The notes beneath the pieces were generated by a model. It was not told the origin of the DNA, ran no database searches, and was given only the letters and a program-made list of their open reading frames with translations. A DNA stretch of 64,000 nucleotides from Spodoptera frugiperda (taxonomy: Eukaryota > Arthropoda > Insecta > Lepidoptera > Noctuidae), in assembly GCF_023101765.2 (NCBI RefSeq), contig NC_064219.1, positions 8,845,774 to 8,909,773 on the forward strand, in the 5' to 3' direction. The translations under genes were made by a program, and so were the position numbers. Shown here in pieces: positions 11,201 to 26,200 of this stretch (its first letter is position 1; each line of letters begins with the position of its first letter).

Positions 11201-14200
11201 GTACCTACACCAAGCGTCACATAGGTCGTGCGGCGCGATGTCGCTAGTGTGTCGTGGTTACGGCAGGGCAGGTGCAAGTGAGGCTGCACGTTGCGCCGCG
11301 CGGAGGCTGCGCCCACCCTTACCACCCGCGTCACCCTCATGCTCCCCCCGTAACCCTCCCGCGCACGCCATCTTAACAAATCGATAGGATATGACTGTTC
11401 TCCACTTCGCGGGTGCGACTTTTGGGCGCGGACTGAATGACCCCTCTTGATTGCGTAACGCAAAGCGCGTGAACAATAGAATCCGGTGTGATTCCGCCGG
11501 CGAAATGTAACGACGATTAAAACAAAGCCAACACACCGAACGAAGAGGAAAAATCTTAGTATCATAACCATACAAACAGACCGAAGGGCCCTTCGTCTGT
11601 ACAAATGTTTGCTTAGCACCTTCCGAACAGGATTTTTATAAATATCAACTAACCGTAACGTTGAGTTATGATGACTGTAAGGCTTCATTATAACTTTTAA
11701 GGCAGTTATTGCGACACCCTTATAAGGTATCTGGGGGCACGGCAGCCCCCGCCAAGTCGAGAGTAAAAAAAAGCGGCACGGCCGTACCATCCTTTTCTCG
11801 AAGCAATTCGGGCCTTTTTCGACCCCCTATAATTCGGTTGTGGATAAAGCAAGAAACCTGAATCTTCAGTATTGTACTAATCCGGCATTGTATAAACACG
11901 GAATATTTAAAATTTCAGTCAATTTGAACCAGTAGTTTAAGAATGACAACTTGTTAAAGTTTCTAAATTTTGTCACTCACTGACTCACCGATCATCAAAA
12001 GTCCAAGGCACTTCTAGCAGACTTAGAAGCTTCATATTTGGAATACATATAGAGTTTAGTGTCTTAATCATGGGAAAACTTAAATATTTTGTAATTTCGG
12101 TCCAGTTTTCCAAATACACCAACTGCATCAATAACTTTGTAATCCCATATAAATATATGGGATTACAAAGTTATTTATGCAGTTGGTGGTTGGTGGTGGT
12201 TATAAATTTAATAGGTGTAGATAGGTACCTACCATATGAGGCAAGGGAGGGGGTATAGGGTGGGTAAGGGTGTGTTTACCCCATGAAACTGAACAACATT
12301 ATTACTTGTAAAATGGTCTGTCCATTAACGTTTAATCATTAACGTCCATTGTCCTGTCTCAAAAAGAAAGGCTCTACAAAAAGAAGTGAGATCCCATCAA
12401 AAACATCCTGTAAAAAACCCAAGTCTCGCAGCTCAGTCTTTCTACCGTCAAAAGTTGTGAGATCCATGTAATACCAAGTCGGTTAATCTATTTAGTGTCT
12501 ACTTGAAGGACCTTCTGTCTTAAGTTATTACATAAGTTATTATCATGCCAATATTAAAAATATTTAACGTTTTAAACAAATAGATCGACTTGGACATCGC
12601 ATGAAAACAAAATGAATATTACAATATTATATTAGATTCTTTAGTCTCTCGCGCCTCACGCGATTGAAACTCTCGTTCCTGTTGGTCGCTGGCCCGTCGT
12701 GCTGTGTAGTGTGATACATACTAATAATCAAATCAAGCGATGTCCAAGTCGATCTATTTGTTTAAAACGTTAAATATTTTTAATATTGGCATGATAATAA
12801 CTTATGTAATAACTTAAGACAGAAGGTCCTTCAAGTAGACACTAAATAGATTAACCGACTTGGTATTACATGGATCTCACAACTTTTGACGGTAGAAAGA
12901 CTGAGCTGCGAGACTTGGGTTTTTTACAGGATGTTTTTGATGGGATTTCAACTTTACCTGACGGTGGTAAACGAGGTAAATATTATTAAATACTACTGAG
13001 AGTAGGGAGTAATTAATAAATGGCAATTAAGACAGATTATAATAATCAATGGAGTTAGCTTCGCTCAGTGGTAGGGAACAGTTGGCGATGCGTCTCGAGG
13101 TTTACGAGGGCATTATAGCCGCATCATTTAACCAATATGGGCAATATGGGTAAACAGTTGTGCACTAGGCTGTAGACGAAGCTTTATTGTGTAACAATAT
13201 TGGTCCACCTCGATTTACACTATTGTAGCATAATGGTTTCTGTGAAATTACAAGTTTACACTGACTGCAGAAAGAGGAAACAATGTTTTGTTTATAATCC
13301 TGTTGCCTGAGAAACGTGTTTGGTGAAAGTATTTTGTATTTGCAAAGACATTTTACTCACTTAATACAATGAAGAACATTAAGTAGTGTCCAAATTACCC
13401 ATATTTGCTTGGAAGGTACACAACTGAGTAAGTTTCGAAAAAACAATGACTCGAGTAGGGATTCAAATCCGCGGGAGCCCACTTCCCGTGTTGGTGCTCT
13501 GCCAACTGAGCTATACTGCGTGTTTTATCCGATCATGTAAACCCCACGAGTTGCAGGTGTTTTGAGAAGAACATTCAGCAGCAGTTATTTGATGGGCCGT
13601 CGATCTTTGCAGTTATTTTTATAAAATAAACTAGCAACATATTTCATAAGAATTAGGTCAAATGAGATGCACTTGCACAGCTAAAACATTACATCAATTA
13701 CCGTCAACAAAATATGAATCTAGACAATTTTCGGGAGTTGCTGACTGCCTAACGTATTACCGAGGTTTCGGCTTAAAGCAGGAGTAAGAACGGAATGGTT
13801 TTTAGTCAGTAAGAGTCTGACACTCTCTCGCCTCACCCAAGGCGGGAGAAGTGATTGGATGATGTTCCCCCTCAAAAAATACAGTTTCTAATTCAAATTT
13901 TCTACGAGATACTAAACAATAAACATGGTTTCTGTAGTTCGATATTTGAATTTCATGAATTTGGATTCTGACATCACATAAAAACATGTTTCAGAGTCAC
14001 ACATGAAATCCCATTTTTTAGGAAACCGAACGATTGTTGGTCGGTTGTCCATACTCGTATATGCAAACTATTCCCCATTCTGTTAAAATGGAATTTGGTA
14101 GCGCCTTTTTCATCAGCAAACAGAATTAATTCAATGAGAAGGTAATCCCAACCGTCCTATAACCCAAGCGGGAATGGGAGTAAACCGCGGCCCGCTCCCG

Positions 14201-17200
14201 CCATCTCTACTTAAATATTCACGCCCTCTAATGACACGATGTCGGTTCACTTTAACAAAGTTCTAGGTGGCCAACTAGACGCGTGCACTTAGAACCTTAC
14301 CAATCTAAGCAATATCGAACAAAGAAGTCGAGATAACCATCCACCGAAAGTGAACGAGTTCTGAATCAGAATAAAAGAAATTCGCTCCTGTGAGGGATGC
14401 AAACAGTACAATATAGGGTGTAAGCATTTGTGTGTTGTGTACGTTGCGGCACTTTGTTCACGTAGAATCGATCGATTTGCAAATCAGTGGAACTAAAATA
14501 TATTTATGAAACAACGCTGTGTGTACAGAAATTATTTGGACGAGGAAAGCTATTCTTCCCAAGTTCTTAATAGCTCCAGTGTACATGTACATATACATGT
14601 ATAATATTTAAATGATTTCGTATTAATAATACACATTTTACTATTTTCTTCATGTTTTTAACACATTTCACAATAGCCAGACCCCAGACCCGGAACAAAT
14701 TCTTATAGATATATCGATCATTCATTTTTACAAATAGGGTTTTTTGTCCAAGGAAGAGTTAATCCCGCGATACGTCTAGCAGATGGTGGTGGCTCACGCA
14801 TTGCGTCAATCGTACCGATAAAATTAAGTAGGTAAATATGAAGGTGCCTATCCATAGATAATGGTTAAAGGTGACAAAGGGTAATATTGAGCCATGACGG
14901 CGGCACACGTCCACCTGATATCGTAATCGGTCGGTCAAAAAATCGATCGATTAGCCACTACGTTCTACATTCTAAAACATTGTAGTTCGTAGTAAAGAAA
15001 TAGAATACTAAGCTCTTTGGCACAAGTGCTTAACAACCAGAAGTATTATGCAAAGCCTTTATCACTATGGCTAATCTAGCTGCCGCTGAAACCATTTCTT
15101 AGCTGAATAAATTTAGAGGGATGGTCTCTTGGGGTACGCTGAATACAGTTATGAGTGACAAAGTATGCGAGCGAGCCAAGTAAATTGTTCTAATGATAAT
15201 ACATATTCATTGGTGCGTCGACTTCTCAGACTTAACGGTTTCCACTCGGTGACCTGCGGTGTCCCGCGATAAGTACCAACAAATTAAAAGTACACAAAGA
15301 ATCTACGATTGCCAAGCGTCATGTGACTTAATGTTAGCTTAAAATATGACACGAGTAATGGGGTGCTGTGACAGTTGCCATAAACAAAGCTACTTAGAAT
15401 TTTTTAACCTTTTCTTACCATGACCCTTCTTTGTTTATCGTTTAATTTGAAGGCGATTTCGGTTGTTCTGCTATTTCACTGCTATTTCACACAGCAATGT
15501 GTTAAACTTGGTTAGTATAGCACTAGAATAAAAAATTACTTCCAGGGTACGCAACGCACAGGAAGGTGTTTGGGTTTTTTGATATCAAAATCTCAGCTGA
15601 CGAGAATAAGATTTATGGGCAATAATTGCGTCAGTATCACTTATACAAAACTCAAAATAGATAAGGCAAAAATCAAACAGTGTACTTGAGTTTCAACTCA
15701 TTAAACTACATCGGAGAATGATAGATTTTTTTAGTCAAAACATAGTTTAGAAGGGGGATTCCAGAGAGGTGTTGTACTAGTCGTTGAACATCTGTCGCCA
15801 CCTCTTGTCTATTTATACCATGAGGACCAGTAATATTGTAACTTTTGTATGTAATCAGAATACAAAATGAGAATGTATTACAGTATAGATATGTAGGTAT
15901 ATGACTATGATATGGTAATAGGTATGAATCGGACGATAAGTAATTATTTACTTCAAACGATCTCGCGAGTAATTTTTATCACTTTGTATGACATAAGAAT
16001 ATGATAACGTGTTGATATTGTTCCAGGAAATTACACGATGAAATTACACGTTACACAGATGATTACAATCATTTAGCACCTCAGGACATAATATTAGAAT
16101 AAAAGTGCATTCAGTTTATAGTAGTTTTTCTATGGCAAATATTAAGGGAAGGCTTGACGTAACCAGTGTTGTGACCAGGTAGACTACGACACCAACTCTA
16201 CACTCCCCGTGGGGTCCTAAGAACCGACTGAGTAAACGCGCTTTCTGATAAATCAGTTTTTATTTTAAACTGCGATATCCAAGTTATGATAAACCCTATT
16301 AGCCTCTTATTTGGTGGAGGCTCAGTGGACTGTCACGGGCTATTGGTGAGAGTTCGGAATGGACACAAGCAAATCCTGTAAAAATACCTAATTCATTAAA
16401 CTTACTATTCAAGTTTTAAAAACCGATAATAGTTATTAGTTGGTTGTTAAAACGTTGTCATTATTGTCCATTTCTTATCGCATTTACTTAAAAGAAAATT
16501 AAAAACTGCTTTGTGTTATCTTTGTTTTTTATTAAAAAGCAAACAAATGTAAAATTAACAATTGCCATCAACCTCGAATAAATGAGAATGGGCACTAGTA
16601 TTTTTGTTGGGTTTAAACAACTTAATAGTTTACGTATAGATAGCAAAAAATGGAGTTCTTAAGGTCAGTTAGTATTTCAGCTTAGTACCTTGCTAGAATA
16701 TCTGTAATGATTTATCTATCCTTATTGTTGAGAAATTGATTGAGACGAATCATTTTTGGATATGTGGGTAGTTCAACATTCACCTTAGGCTTGGCACAAA
16801 CGGGCCACCGACCACAACCCTTTGTCACGCGCTTCGTCCCTTTTGTAACAGTGTCAGAAGCGAGCGCCACCGAAGTTCCGATAATGCTACATTATATTAT
16901 AATCTCAGCTGCGCAGTCTTACGATGGACTCAAACACGGAAAGTTTATTCAAACTATTATTAATACGCAGACGACGTAGACGACACCGCCGCCGACTACA
17001 TTGGATGCATCCAATGTTAACTAGTCCTACAGCAAAACAACATACGTCTTGTGTGTCCCGTAGCGACCACAAGTGGTGAGTCGTGGACACTTTTGTAGCG
17101 AGTGGCCGCCACCGGCTACACGTGTGCGGTGCGTCTATACAATAATATGAAAAAACAAGTGGCTGTTGCTAGCCACCAGTAGCTGTGGTGAGTGGCCCGT

Positions 17201-20200
17201 TTGCGCCGACCTTTAATATTAGGACGTTGGTCTAGCAAGATGATTCGCACAGGTAAAAAGCTGATCGTTTCAGTGTTGTGCCATCATACGTGTCTATCAA
17301 ATAATGCAGTGTGAACAGAAAATAATCGATGAGTAATTTATAAATTCACACAAGTATACATGAATTTGATATCCAATCGATATATGGAGCGGCTAACGGG
17401 GGCACCTGCAGAGCCTCAAGCTTGACCTTGGTGCTAATACGCAATACCTACTTGAACGGTCAGTGATCGGCACAGCATAACTATTATGCGGAATGATTAA
17501 ATAGGTAGATGATATGATGTGGCAAAAAATTATACGGACCATTTGGCTCAACGACAAGTTTTGGTACAGACTGTTTGTTCTTGATAAACAAGTGTGAGTT
17601 TTTCTTCACGTTAAGTAATATGAGTTGAGCGTGTGTGATGATTATATCAACACTGTTATCAGCTACCTAGTAAAATCTTTCATAAATGTGCGTTAACTGT
17701 AAACAAAAGCATCGACGATTAACTGCTTGAAATACAACAGTCCAACCACCATTCAATTACTTGCTACTTAAACGGTACTTCCGCTGAATATGTATTCATT
17801 AAATCATCAAGTCATCATACAACAATATCCTAATTTTTAGAGATGGGATCGTTTGTTCTAAGGGTCCTTAAAAATAGTGAACTATACGTGCTCGCCACTA
17901 GGCAGTATACGATGTCACCGCGTCACTACATGCCCGTAGTGAGCCAGCAGAGCGACGAAACGGATACTCGCTTCACCTGCTCGCTTCCGCTCGATAATTA
18001 CAAGAAACGTACTACTAACAAAACATTATACGAAGTTTTCTCTTAATAATAACTTATTAATTAAGCTAAAAGCTAGTATATGATGATATATAACGTAAGT
18101 GAAGCATTCCGTATAGAAGGTGAGAAGAGATTTAGTGAAAATGCTGAGTTTTGTACACAAACGCAATGTCAAGAGGTGCGGTCAATGTGTTAGCCTACTA
18201 CCTTAAATATTGTACGGTTTTTTTGAGTAAGAGACGCTAGCTACGGGATGTTGAAACAATGCGACGGTCTTGTACAAGTGCGGATCGGTCGGATGCGCGG
18301 GGTCATCGACCCTGTGCCCCCCCTCGCGCACCGGCCGCGGTCTCACTTTCGATGCGCCCGAGGCCTCCACGAGTCCACGTGCCCATGCGCAGCCACCGAC
18401 GCCGTCGTTGGTGACGTCACTGCCTTCAGGACCACGCGCAACGGTGCTACTTCCCAGAGCGTAAAGCTGTTTGAGCTTTTCATTAGAACACCCATGGGAA
18501 CCATGCTAACAGCGGATGCCACAGTCCTTTCCCACTGACATGGTTTAAATTGTGCCTAAAGAGAACCATTTCAAGTCAAGAGTTCTTGACTTTTGAAATA
18601 TCAACTAGCACTTATTATTGTTTGATATAGTAAAAAATCTTTGCACATTGCTAGTACTATTTATAGTATGGAAACTTGTTAGAAAGATATCTTCGAATCT
18701 GCAAGTAACAAATCGTGTAGGACACCGGATGGTAGGAAAGTGCGAAATATCACGCTTTAGTGCAAATGTAAGAGTAAACGAACCCGTAAACATCAAAGTA
18801 TTACTAGCAAAGCAACCGGTAGTTGGTGCTAGTAGACAAGTAAGATTAAAGACCAAGTGAATCTGCAGATCTATGATCTATAGAGTTCGAATATCATTTG
18901 TAGTTGTAGTGCCAGTCATCATTGTGATAATCATAATCTCACACCTTTTTAATCCCCAAAAGGTAGAGCATACGCACTTTCCCATACTGAAAAATGTTCG
19001 GAATACAAACGATACCCCTTGTTCGGTAATCGCGGCACTGGAACACTCAACCAATGGGCAGTACAGATTTTGTAATATTTACACTGCTTTAAATAGCAAT
19101 AATGAATATACGACAACGATAATGCTTTACACGTTGCGGAATAATTATTGTATGGACTTGTCTTCTTTTTATGACATAGTGCGGCAAACGATCAGACGGA
19201 TCACCTAATGGAAAGCAATAGAGCGGCAACGACAGTACACATATTTATAAAATTGTTCTTTACTTATGTATACGGCTTGCTAATAATAGACTTGCATTTT
19301 TATTAGTACCGTATCTATAAATTACAAGGGCGGCCACACGTAAAACTGACTAACTACTGAAACGTTAACATTTAAAATGAATACGATGAAATTGTAATTT
19401 CAGAAAGGTTGTCTTACAATTCCCGATACACGTCCGATGCTGGTGTTGTTTATGACAACTTATCAGAAAATCGTCTGAAAATATCACAGATCTAGTTTAA
19501 CCTACAATATTAATCACGGACGTGTTGTTATTATGTAAATACGAATTCTATTAATTTTGCTGATGGTGATTTTTCCGCTGCTACTTATTGCTAAGTCAAG
19601 GGTTGAGTGAATAGTTTTAACATTGTTGCAATAATCGACTCAACTCGTGTAAGCAGCCATTACACAATCGATTGCGTAATAGAAAGTTGAGATTTTTTAT
19701 CAACCAGATGGTTAAAAACATTCTTTTGCATGCGTCAACCGACCAAAATTTTGGGTATTCTAACTATCACTGTTTGGCAGGCTCATCATCAAATTCAAGT
19801 TTGTACTCTGCATTCTATAATTGGAAACTATGAAAGAGATAGATATATTTATAATGTTTTTGGTTAATATAACAGCGACTAACATATAAAAGCGAATAAA
19901 AATACAGTTTTTAATTACTGGGACCTTAAGACCAAATATAAATTTAAAAGTTCGAACTGTTGTAAGTTGAATGGTAGCTAGTTAATTATGTCAACTGATA
20001 TGAATTTTAATTATGTGGATATTAATGTATGTGAAACGTAATATTATAATGAAGTACGAGCACATTACGTGTATTTGAATAAGTTGTGAGTTGGCAGTGA
20101 GCAGGCCGCGTAACGGTGTCTAGTATCGAAGTCGTCGGCGAGGGTCATCGGCGCGTGGCGACAATTAAAACCGGGATAAGTGTTGCGTGTACCTGCGAGA

Positions 20201-23200
20201 TGAGGGCGCCACGGTCGATACGAGGGGGACCCACCCGCGGGGAGGGCCCATTCGGTTAAGGAGTTTAGAATACAAGTCACGGAGTATTGATGTCTCCCGT
20301 GTTATTTTTATTACGCAAAGGACAACTATGAAAAGGACTCCCAGCTCCCCCGTAAACATCAACCGAGTGACATCGTGGCAGTGGATTGGAAGGCGTATGA
20401 CGCTTTAACAATGTATTGTCTATCTGTAGGCAGTACTTGTCTAGTCAGGGTTACTATAGTTTCATTTTTATGGCTCGCGTAAAAAGCCTTTCTCGTATAA
20501 CATTTTTAAAACAAATTCATGTAGGTTTCGTAGTATATTTAAAATTGTGTATAGAATTATAGATTTCCATTACGATTTGTAAAAAAATAAGCATCTTTTC
20601 AGCAATTTCAACATCTGCGTCACAAGACGTGTGGGTGTTGAGGCGGCAGACAGAGTGTGCGGGGGTGGGGCGGGGTGCGGGTGAGCCAACTCTTCATTCC
20701 CATTTAGCTACTGAATTGTACAGCGGGAGGAGGCCATGATTATGTTTACTAACCCCGGCCGCCCGCGCCCCCGGTCTACGCGGTCCGAATTAACACACGA
20801 TCTTTGTCCCAAAACTCGGTCTTTACATAGCCACCCTGCCGATCGGTGTTGCTATGTGCGAAATTGCGAATGGCGGATATGTAAGCATTGGTGTTTATCC
20901 GTTCGATTGTTCGAGAACCAAATACAGTATTAAATGCATTCGATTTCGCAATACTGGCACACAAAGGAATAGTTCAAAGTTAAAGAGTAGTTTTAGATTA
21001 TTAATTATATTATAGAATTTTAGGTTTCTTTATCGTTGCTATTTTTTCACCAATTAAGAGTTTCAAAAAAACTGGGAACCCAACCCCACACTATCTCTTT
21101 TAACAGTTGCGCGTGTGACCACCCACATCAACAAGATTTTGCTACTAATGAAATTCGCACAGCTACCTATTATCTAATACACAGGCACGTATGAGTACCT
21201 ATAGGAAATCCCAAGATTTAAGAACTGAGAAAACATGCAGTGCAATAAAAACGGTAAATCAAGGCGTGTGCCCACAATGCGGCACGAAGGCGATACGGTA
21301 AACACAGCATCATCACGACACGACTGATTCACAAGTGTTGAACGAAACAAAAAAACATAGGTTTAATGCTGTAACATGATAACATTACTTCCATCACTAT
21401 AAACACATCTCATTGATGGTAACAAGCTATTCGTGTTAATTAGAGCATGATATTAAGAGTTTGATTGCCACATTATGGTACAGCGCTAAATTAAACCAAT
21501 GTGCAGAGGAAATTAAGTGAAAAAGTTCGTAGTTTTTTTCAACCATCTTCATAATAAGATTCATCAATAAAGAAGACTACGTGTATTCATGTAGTAAGCA
21601 GAGTTCATCACCACCTGCGGGTATCGTAAGAACAGATGAAGGGACTATAAAGAACCTTTGCAATTGCAAACCGCGATTCCCAACACCCTCACCGCGGATA
21701 GCAAACCCTCTTATGTAGAGGAGGCTCACAGTCCAGCAGTGTACTATCACGGGCTGTTGATGATATTGACATTCAGTACAAGTAGAAAAGATAATCTTTC
21801 CCCTTGATAAAAAGTAGTTTCTTCGTACTGCTGACACAGTGTCAGGGTCGTAGGGATTCTTGTGACGTGGCGACGAGAATCGTCTACAAACTGGGGTACA
21901 GCTTTATCAACAGACATACTAAACAATTATTCTTTCATTTTACGTAATAATGGAGAATAGTGAGTTGAAAACTTCAATAACAATGATGCATGATGGATTT
22001 ATTAGGTTTACTGATTTACGTGAAAAAATGCATACTCATGTCTCGGGACATCTGATAACCTTCAGGTTAATGATTCTTTTCTTTTATAAAACAGGGAGAA
22101 CTTCAATTAATCAAGGACAGGTTTAATGAGTGGGCAGCAAGCAGGTGTTCCGTATGGACTCGTGTTAATTCTTTCAATCGATCATAGTACTTATTTCCAT
22201 AAATATTATAAGACAGGCAGCTATAACGATACATACATATAAAACAGTCGTATTAATATAAATCGGAAAGAGATAAGAAAGGACATATTATCTATATCCC
22301 GAATAACGTCAATGACGTCAAAGGAGTCATTAGTACGTATAAAATCTAAGCGTTACTTTAATAGAATGTGGGATCGTTAGCTAAATTTAGGTCCGAATAC
22401 TTCAGAACATTCAGGGTATCCAAATATTTTGGAGTGTCGCGGTGACTACATACCACACGTGCTGTAGGGTCATTACCGCGAAACCGGGAACGCGTCTTTA
22501 GAGCTAAGCTCTCACAAAAGCTACGGTCAGCATTACATCATTTTACTAGTCACCCTTGATTCTATATTTGCGAGTAAGCACAACTGGATCAATTTGCACG
22601 GTCGGTTTGACCAAGTTTTCTTTTATTCTAATATAATGGGCACGTATAAAAACTTCTCGCCTTTGTCCAGTACAGGTAGGGAGAAATATAAAGCACTGGC
22701 TATTATGACCCAACTAGTTCTTCCACGTGTTGTTCTACATTGGTACACTAGTACCGACACGCAGATCTCCCAGTTTAAGTTTTGGTTCTGTTATTTAAAC
22801 CCGACTGATTTCAACCGAAGAACACTTCAGATTTAATTTTAAAAGCATATTGCCTAGTTAATATTCGAAATGGAATAAAATACCAGAAAGCACCTTTGCA
22901 AAAGCAAAGGTGTATTAGTATGATTCTAGATTAAGTCCTTATGCCAAGTTGTCATACTATGAACTTCTTTAAAATGAGCATGGGTGTAAATAGAGAATAC
23001 CTTCATTTTAGGTAAGTTACATTAAAATAGTTGGGAATATAAAATACTATCAAAATCTATATGGTGGGGATAGCGTTTACAAAGTTGTAGTCATGCATTG
23101 CTAAGGGGTATAGGGACGTCTAACGCAAGCCGAGACGAAGTCGATGAGATGAATGTTTAAAGTGTGCTAATTAGAATCGATATGTCGCCAGAAATAACTA

Positions 23201-26200
23201 GAGTAGAAACTATCGGAAACTTCAGTGCATACCTGGATAACTATCAGGTATATATTACGTAGAATAATTTCCACTAAGTAATGATGTAGTTGGTATTCAA
23301 ATAAAACCAATGTCTTCAAATCTCGTACAGTGAAACGTTTAAAGATTAGGGAACGGAATCTATTCTATGGATTCTATAATCACAATATGGTGTATAGGAA
23401 AACTCGCTTACTGTATGTGGGGAGAGGTCGAAGGGGAGTCTTGTTGAAGGACACACATTGTCCATATTCGACTACTGCGCATTTTGCCATCAAATAAGGT
23501 CAAACATGACGAACTAGATGTAATATACCTATGTTAAGAAACTGAAATGATTTTCAGAGCTTCATATTATTTTTAATTAATTAATCAATCAATATTTATG
23601 ACCATAAATTAAAGATGTTGTCCAAGGACTTGGAGCGCGAGTTACTTCGCGTATCGAGGCAACGGGCGATCGCGTGAGCCCTTGTTGTTCATGATATTGG
23701 TATGGTGAGACGGTGGATCGATTTGAGTGAGTTTACGAGCTCGATCATTATCTCTATCAACATTTCGGTAACGGCTGTGAACGGTTAAATTGTAGACTGG
23801 TTTTGACTAAAACTCGACACCGACAAGACCGACACCCATTTGTAAGAAAAGAAAACGAGTTTATTTAATGATTTTAATTATTGGTTTAACATTTAAAAAC
23901 ACTGCCGATATTACTTTGGTTCATGGTAGTTTTTAAACGACACTACTTTCGTCTGCTCGTTTGCCACCTATTTCATAAAAAAAACTCTGGGTATGGGATG
24001 GGCACCACAGCGTTTCAATATGTGCATGTGTGATAATTTATTAGTACTCAAGAAACTAAAGACTAAAATCAAACATGTTTTCCAAAAACATTTTCATCTC
24101 GGAAGATCGGAAATTAAAACCGTTTACTACAATTACGTTCACAGCAATTTTACATATAATGCCGATATCAAATTATTTTTTAGCAATTCGGATCTTGCGT
24201 GTACGTTAGATACGGCAGCACGCAATGAAATTGTTGAGAATTTGTACTGCGAGTGCCGGCACCCGCTGAGTAATCCTTTATACAACTCCGATAATATAGG
24301 ATACTTTATAAATCTATTAATAGAAAAGAATCAAACACGCGTTAATCCGCATGGGTCCACGTGACGCAGACGCCACTGCAGAATATTATTAACGTACAAG
24401 TACCGAAGTACCTACAACTACAACCTAACACTGCTGTATTCGTCTGTCGATGTGCGTGACTGGTCTGTTCCGAAAATCAATATCAAAACAATGTCTTATT
24501 ATAAAGTTGGACTTCAAGGATAAAGTAGTTATAATGACTAACCTTGTGTACAATGTTATACATATTGGTAAATTATAAGCAATATGATTAATTTTGGTTA
24601 GACATGTATTTGATTACAGGTTATCTAGAATTCTAGACCGATATTATGATGTTCAATATATTCTATCGAGAATTAGAGAGAGACGAGATACCATCTCAAC
24701 GTTAGCACAGTAAGGTATATCCGAAGCTTCTCAGAAGAATGAACTACAATGGCATAATTTCTTCTATATTTTGTAACATGCGAATTCTGTAGTATGTGAC
24801 GTGTTTACTTTACGCAACAACCAGAGTGCACTGGCACTTACTATCTGTGTGTATGACTTAGCAGGATACTTACTTTGATGCTTATCAGCTAACTGTATAA
24901 GGGGATTTGGAAGGTCTCGCCGCCTGTAGAAGCACATGACTTTTGCTTCCACGTTCCCAGACGGCGTCTTGTTCAGCTCTTCTATCCGTCGGATCTGGTA
25001 CGGAGACGTCGACGACGTCTCGAAATAGACGCAGTCTGCAGACAAACATAATAGAAATTGGTTAGATTCAACTTAACCCATTACCTGAAAGAGTTTATTG
25101 TAAACAATGTAATTCCTATTCGTAGAGATTATTAACAAGAGACTGTAGGCAGATTTTGTTTACTTTTAATGTAGTGCAGGAGCAAGAGATAAAATTCTAC
25201 GTTGGTGTACCATGCAGCGTATTCTCTATTATCGATCGATTCTACGTATCACAGGCCAATTAATATCGATTTCTTCCCAAAACTATCGGCACTCATTGGA
25301 ACATTACTACATTTATGATACTTTGGTATATTTTTTTAACATTTTTTTCGTAGAGTACACAAGTGGTAACTCTAGGTGTGGAGTAGCTGATGCGGAACGA
25401 ATAGTTTCTGTTTATCCGTACTGCAATACTTATGTTAGTTGTGCCACATGGACAACTAATGTAAATGGCGCCTTTTTACCGTTACTTCGTACAACACAAC
25501 TAAATAACACGCGCACATAATGACACGCTTGAAACCTTTCATTCTGAGCCGTATGCGCGTTAGTTTTGGACGATTTACCTCCTGACAATACTATTGCTGT
25601 ACAGGGTTCGAAAATATCCGATTTTTATTATTAACATCTAAAATGTTTTTAATGGTTTACTTTAAAATCAGACAAATGCATCCGAAACATGGAATTTTCT
25701 TCTAGGTTAGGCAAAATTGATATGTATATCACAAAAAGTCATTGGATATATATCCTTAATATAACATTCGAACCCTGTTGCTGTATTAAGGTGGAACGTC
25801 AGAAGGACGTGGATCTATCGTCACATGTTAAATCATCTGAGCTGTGTGAATGGTGTATCGATCGGAGATTTTTCTTGGAATACTAGATTTAGTTTATTTA
25901 AATTTACTACAAGATGTTATTTGAAAAATTCAATAACTTTTTATAACTATATGAACCTCGGCTGGGTTAGGTCTCCAATGTTTTGTTTTACTAGAAATTG
26001 TTAATGATAACTGTTCCCATTACCAAAATCAACTACTCATTTTTGCTTCACCTTGTTTGACTTTTCTTCGGACATGAGTTCGTTAAGTCGGAAGTAAAAT
26101 GTACCTAATTCAGTATTGCTAACATAATCACCACAAAATAGAATTCTAGTTGATCTCATATTTCCTATGAAACTTTCCATTCTGGTACGATCGCGAGGTG

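Larger units (their letters stand above)
8225..24873 (-). other. MTA1-like: MTA1-like intron 2 (repeat-bearing, non-coding)
   Basis: This is a 16.6-kb intron between exons 2 and 3. It holds SINE and MITE pieces (listed separately), a perfect 210-bp inverted repeat, and GC-rich patches near 10.66-10.76, 11.16-11.45, 18.25-18.47, 20.09-20.27 and 20.63-20.78 kb. No coding exon could be supported. Unassigned small ORFs at 18618-19208 and 23993-24364 are discussed as findings. Confidence 0.5.

Noticed and set aside
11146..11790. A 214-codon minus-strand open frame in a GC-rich patch
   Set aside because: Low-complexity Arg/Pro-rich translation, overlapping open frames on the other strand, no splice or family signal.
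13448..13520. Functional tRNA gene
   Set aside because: Anticodon arm and T-arm are mismatched, and the base before the anticodon is not T.
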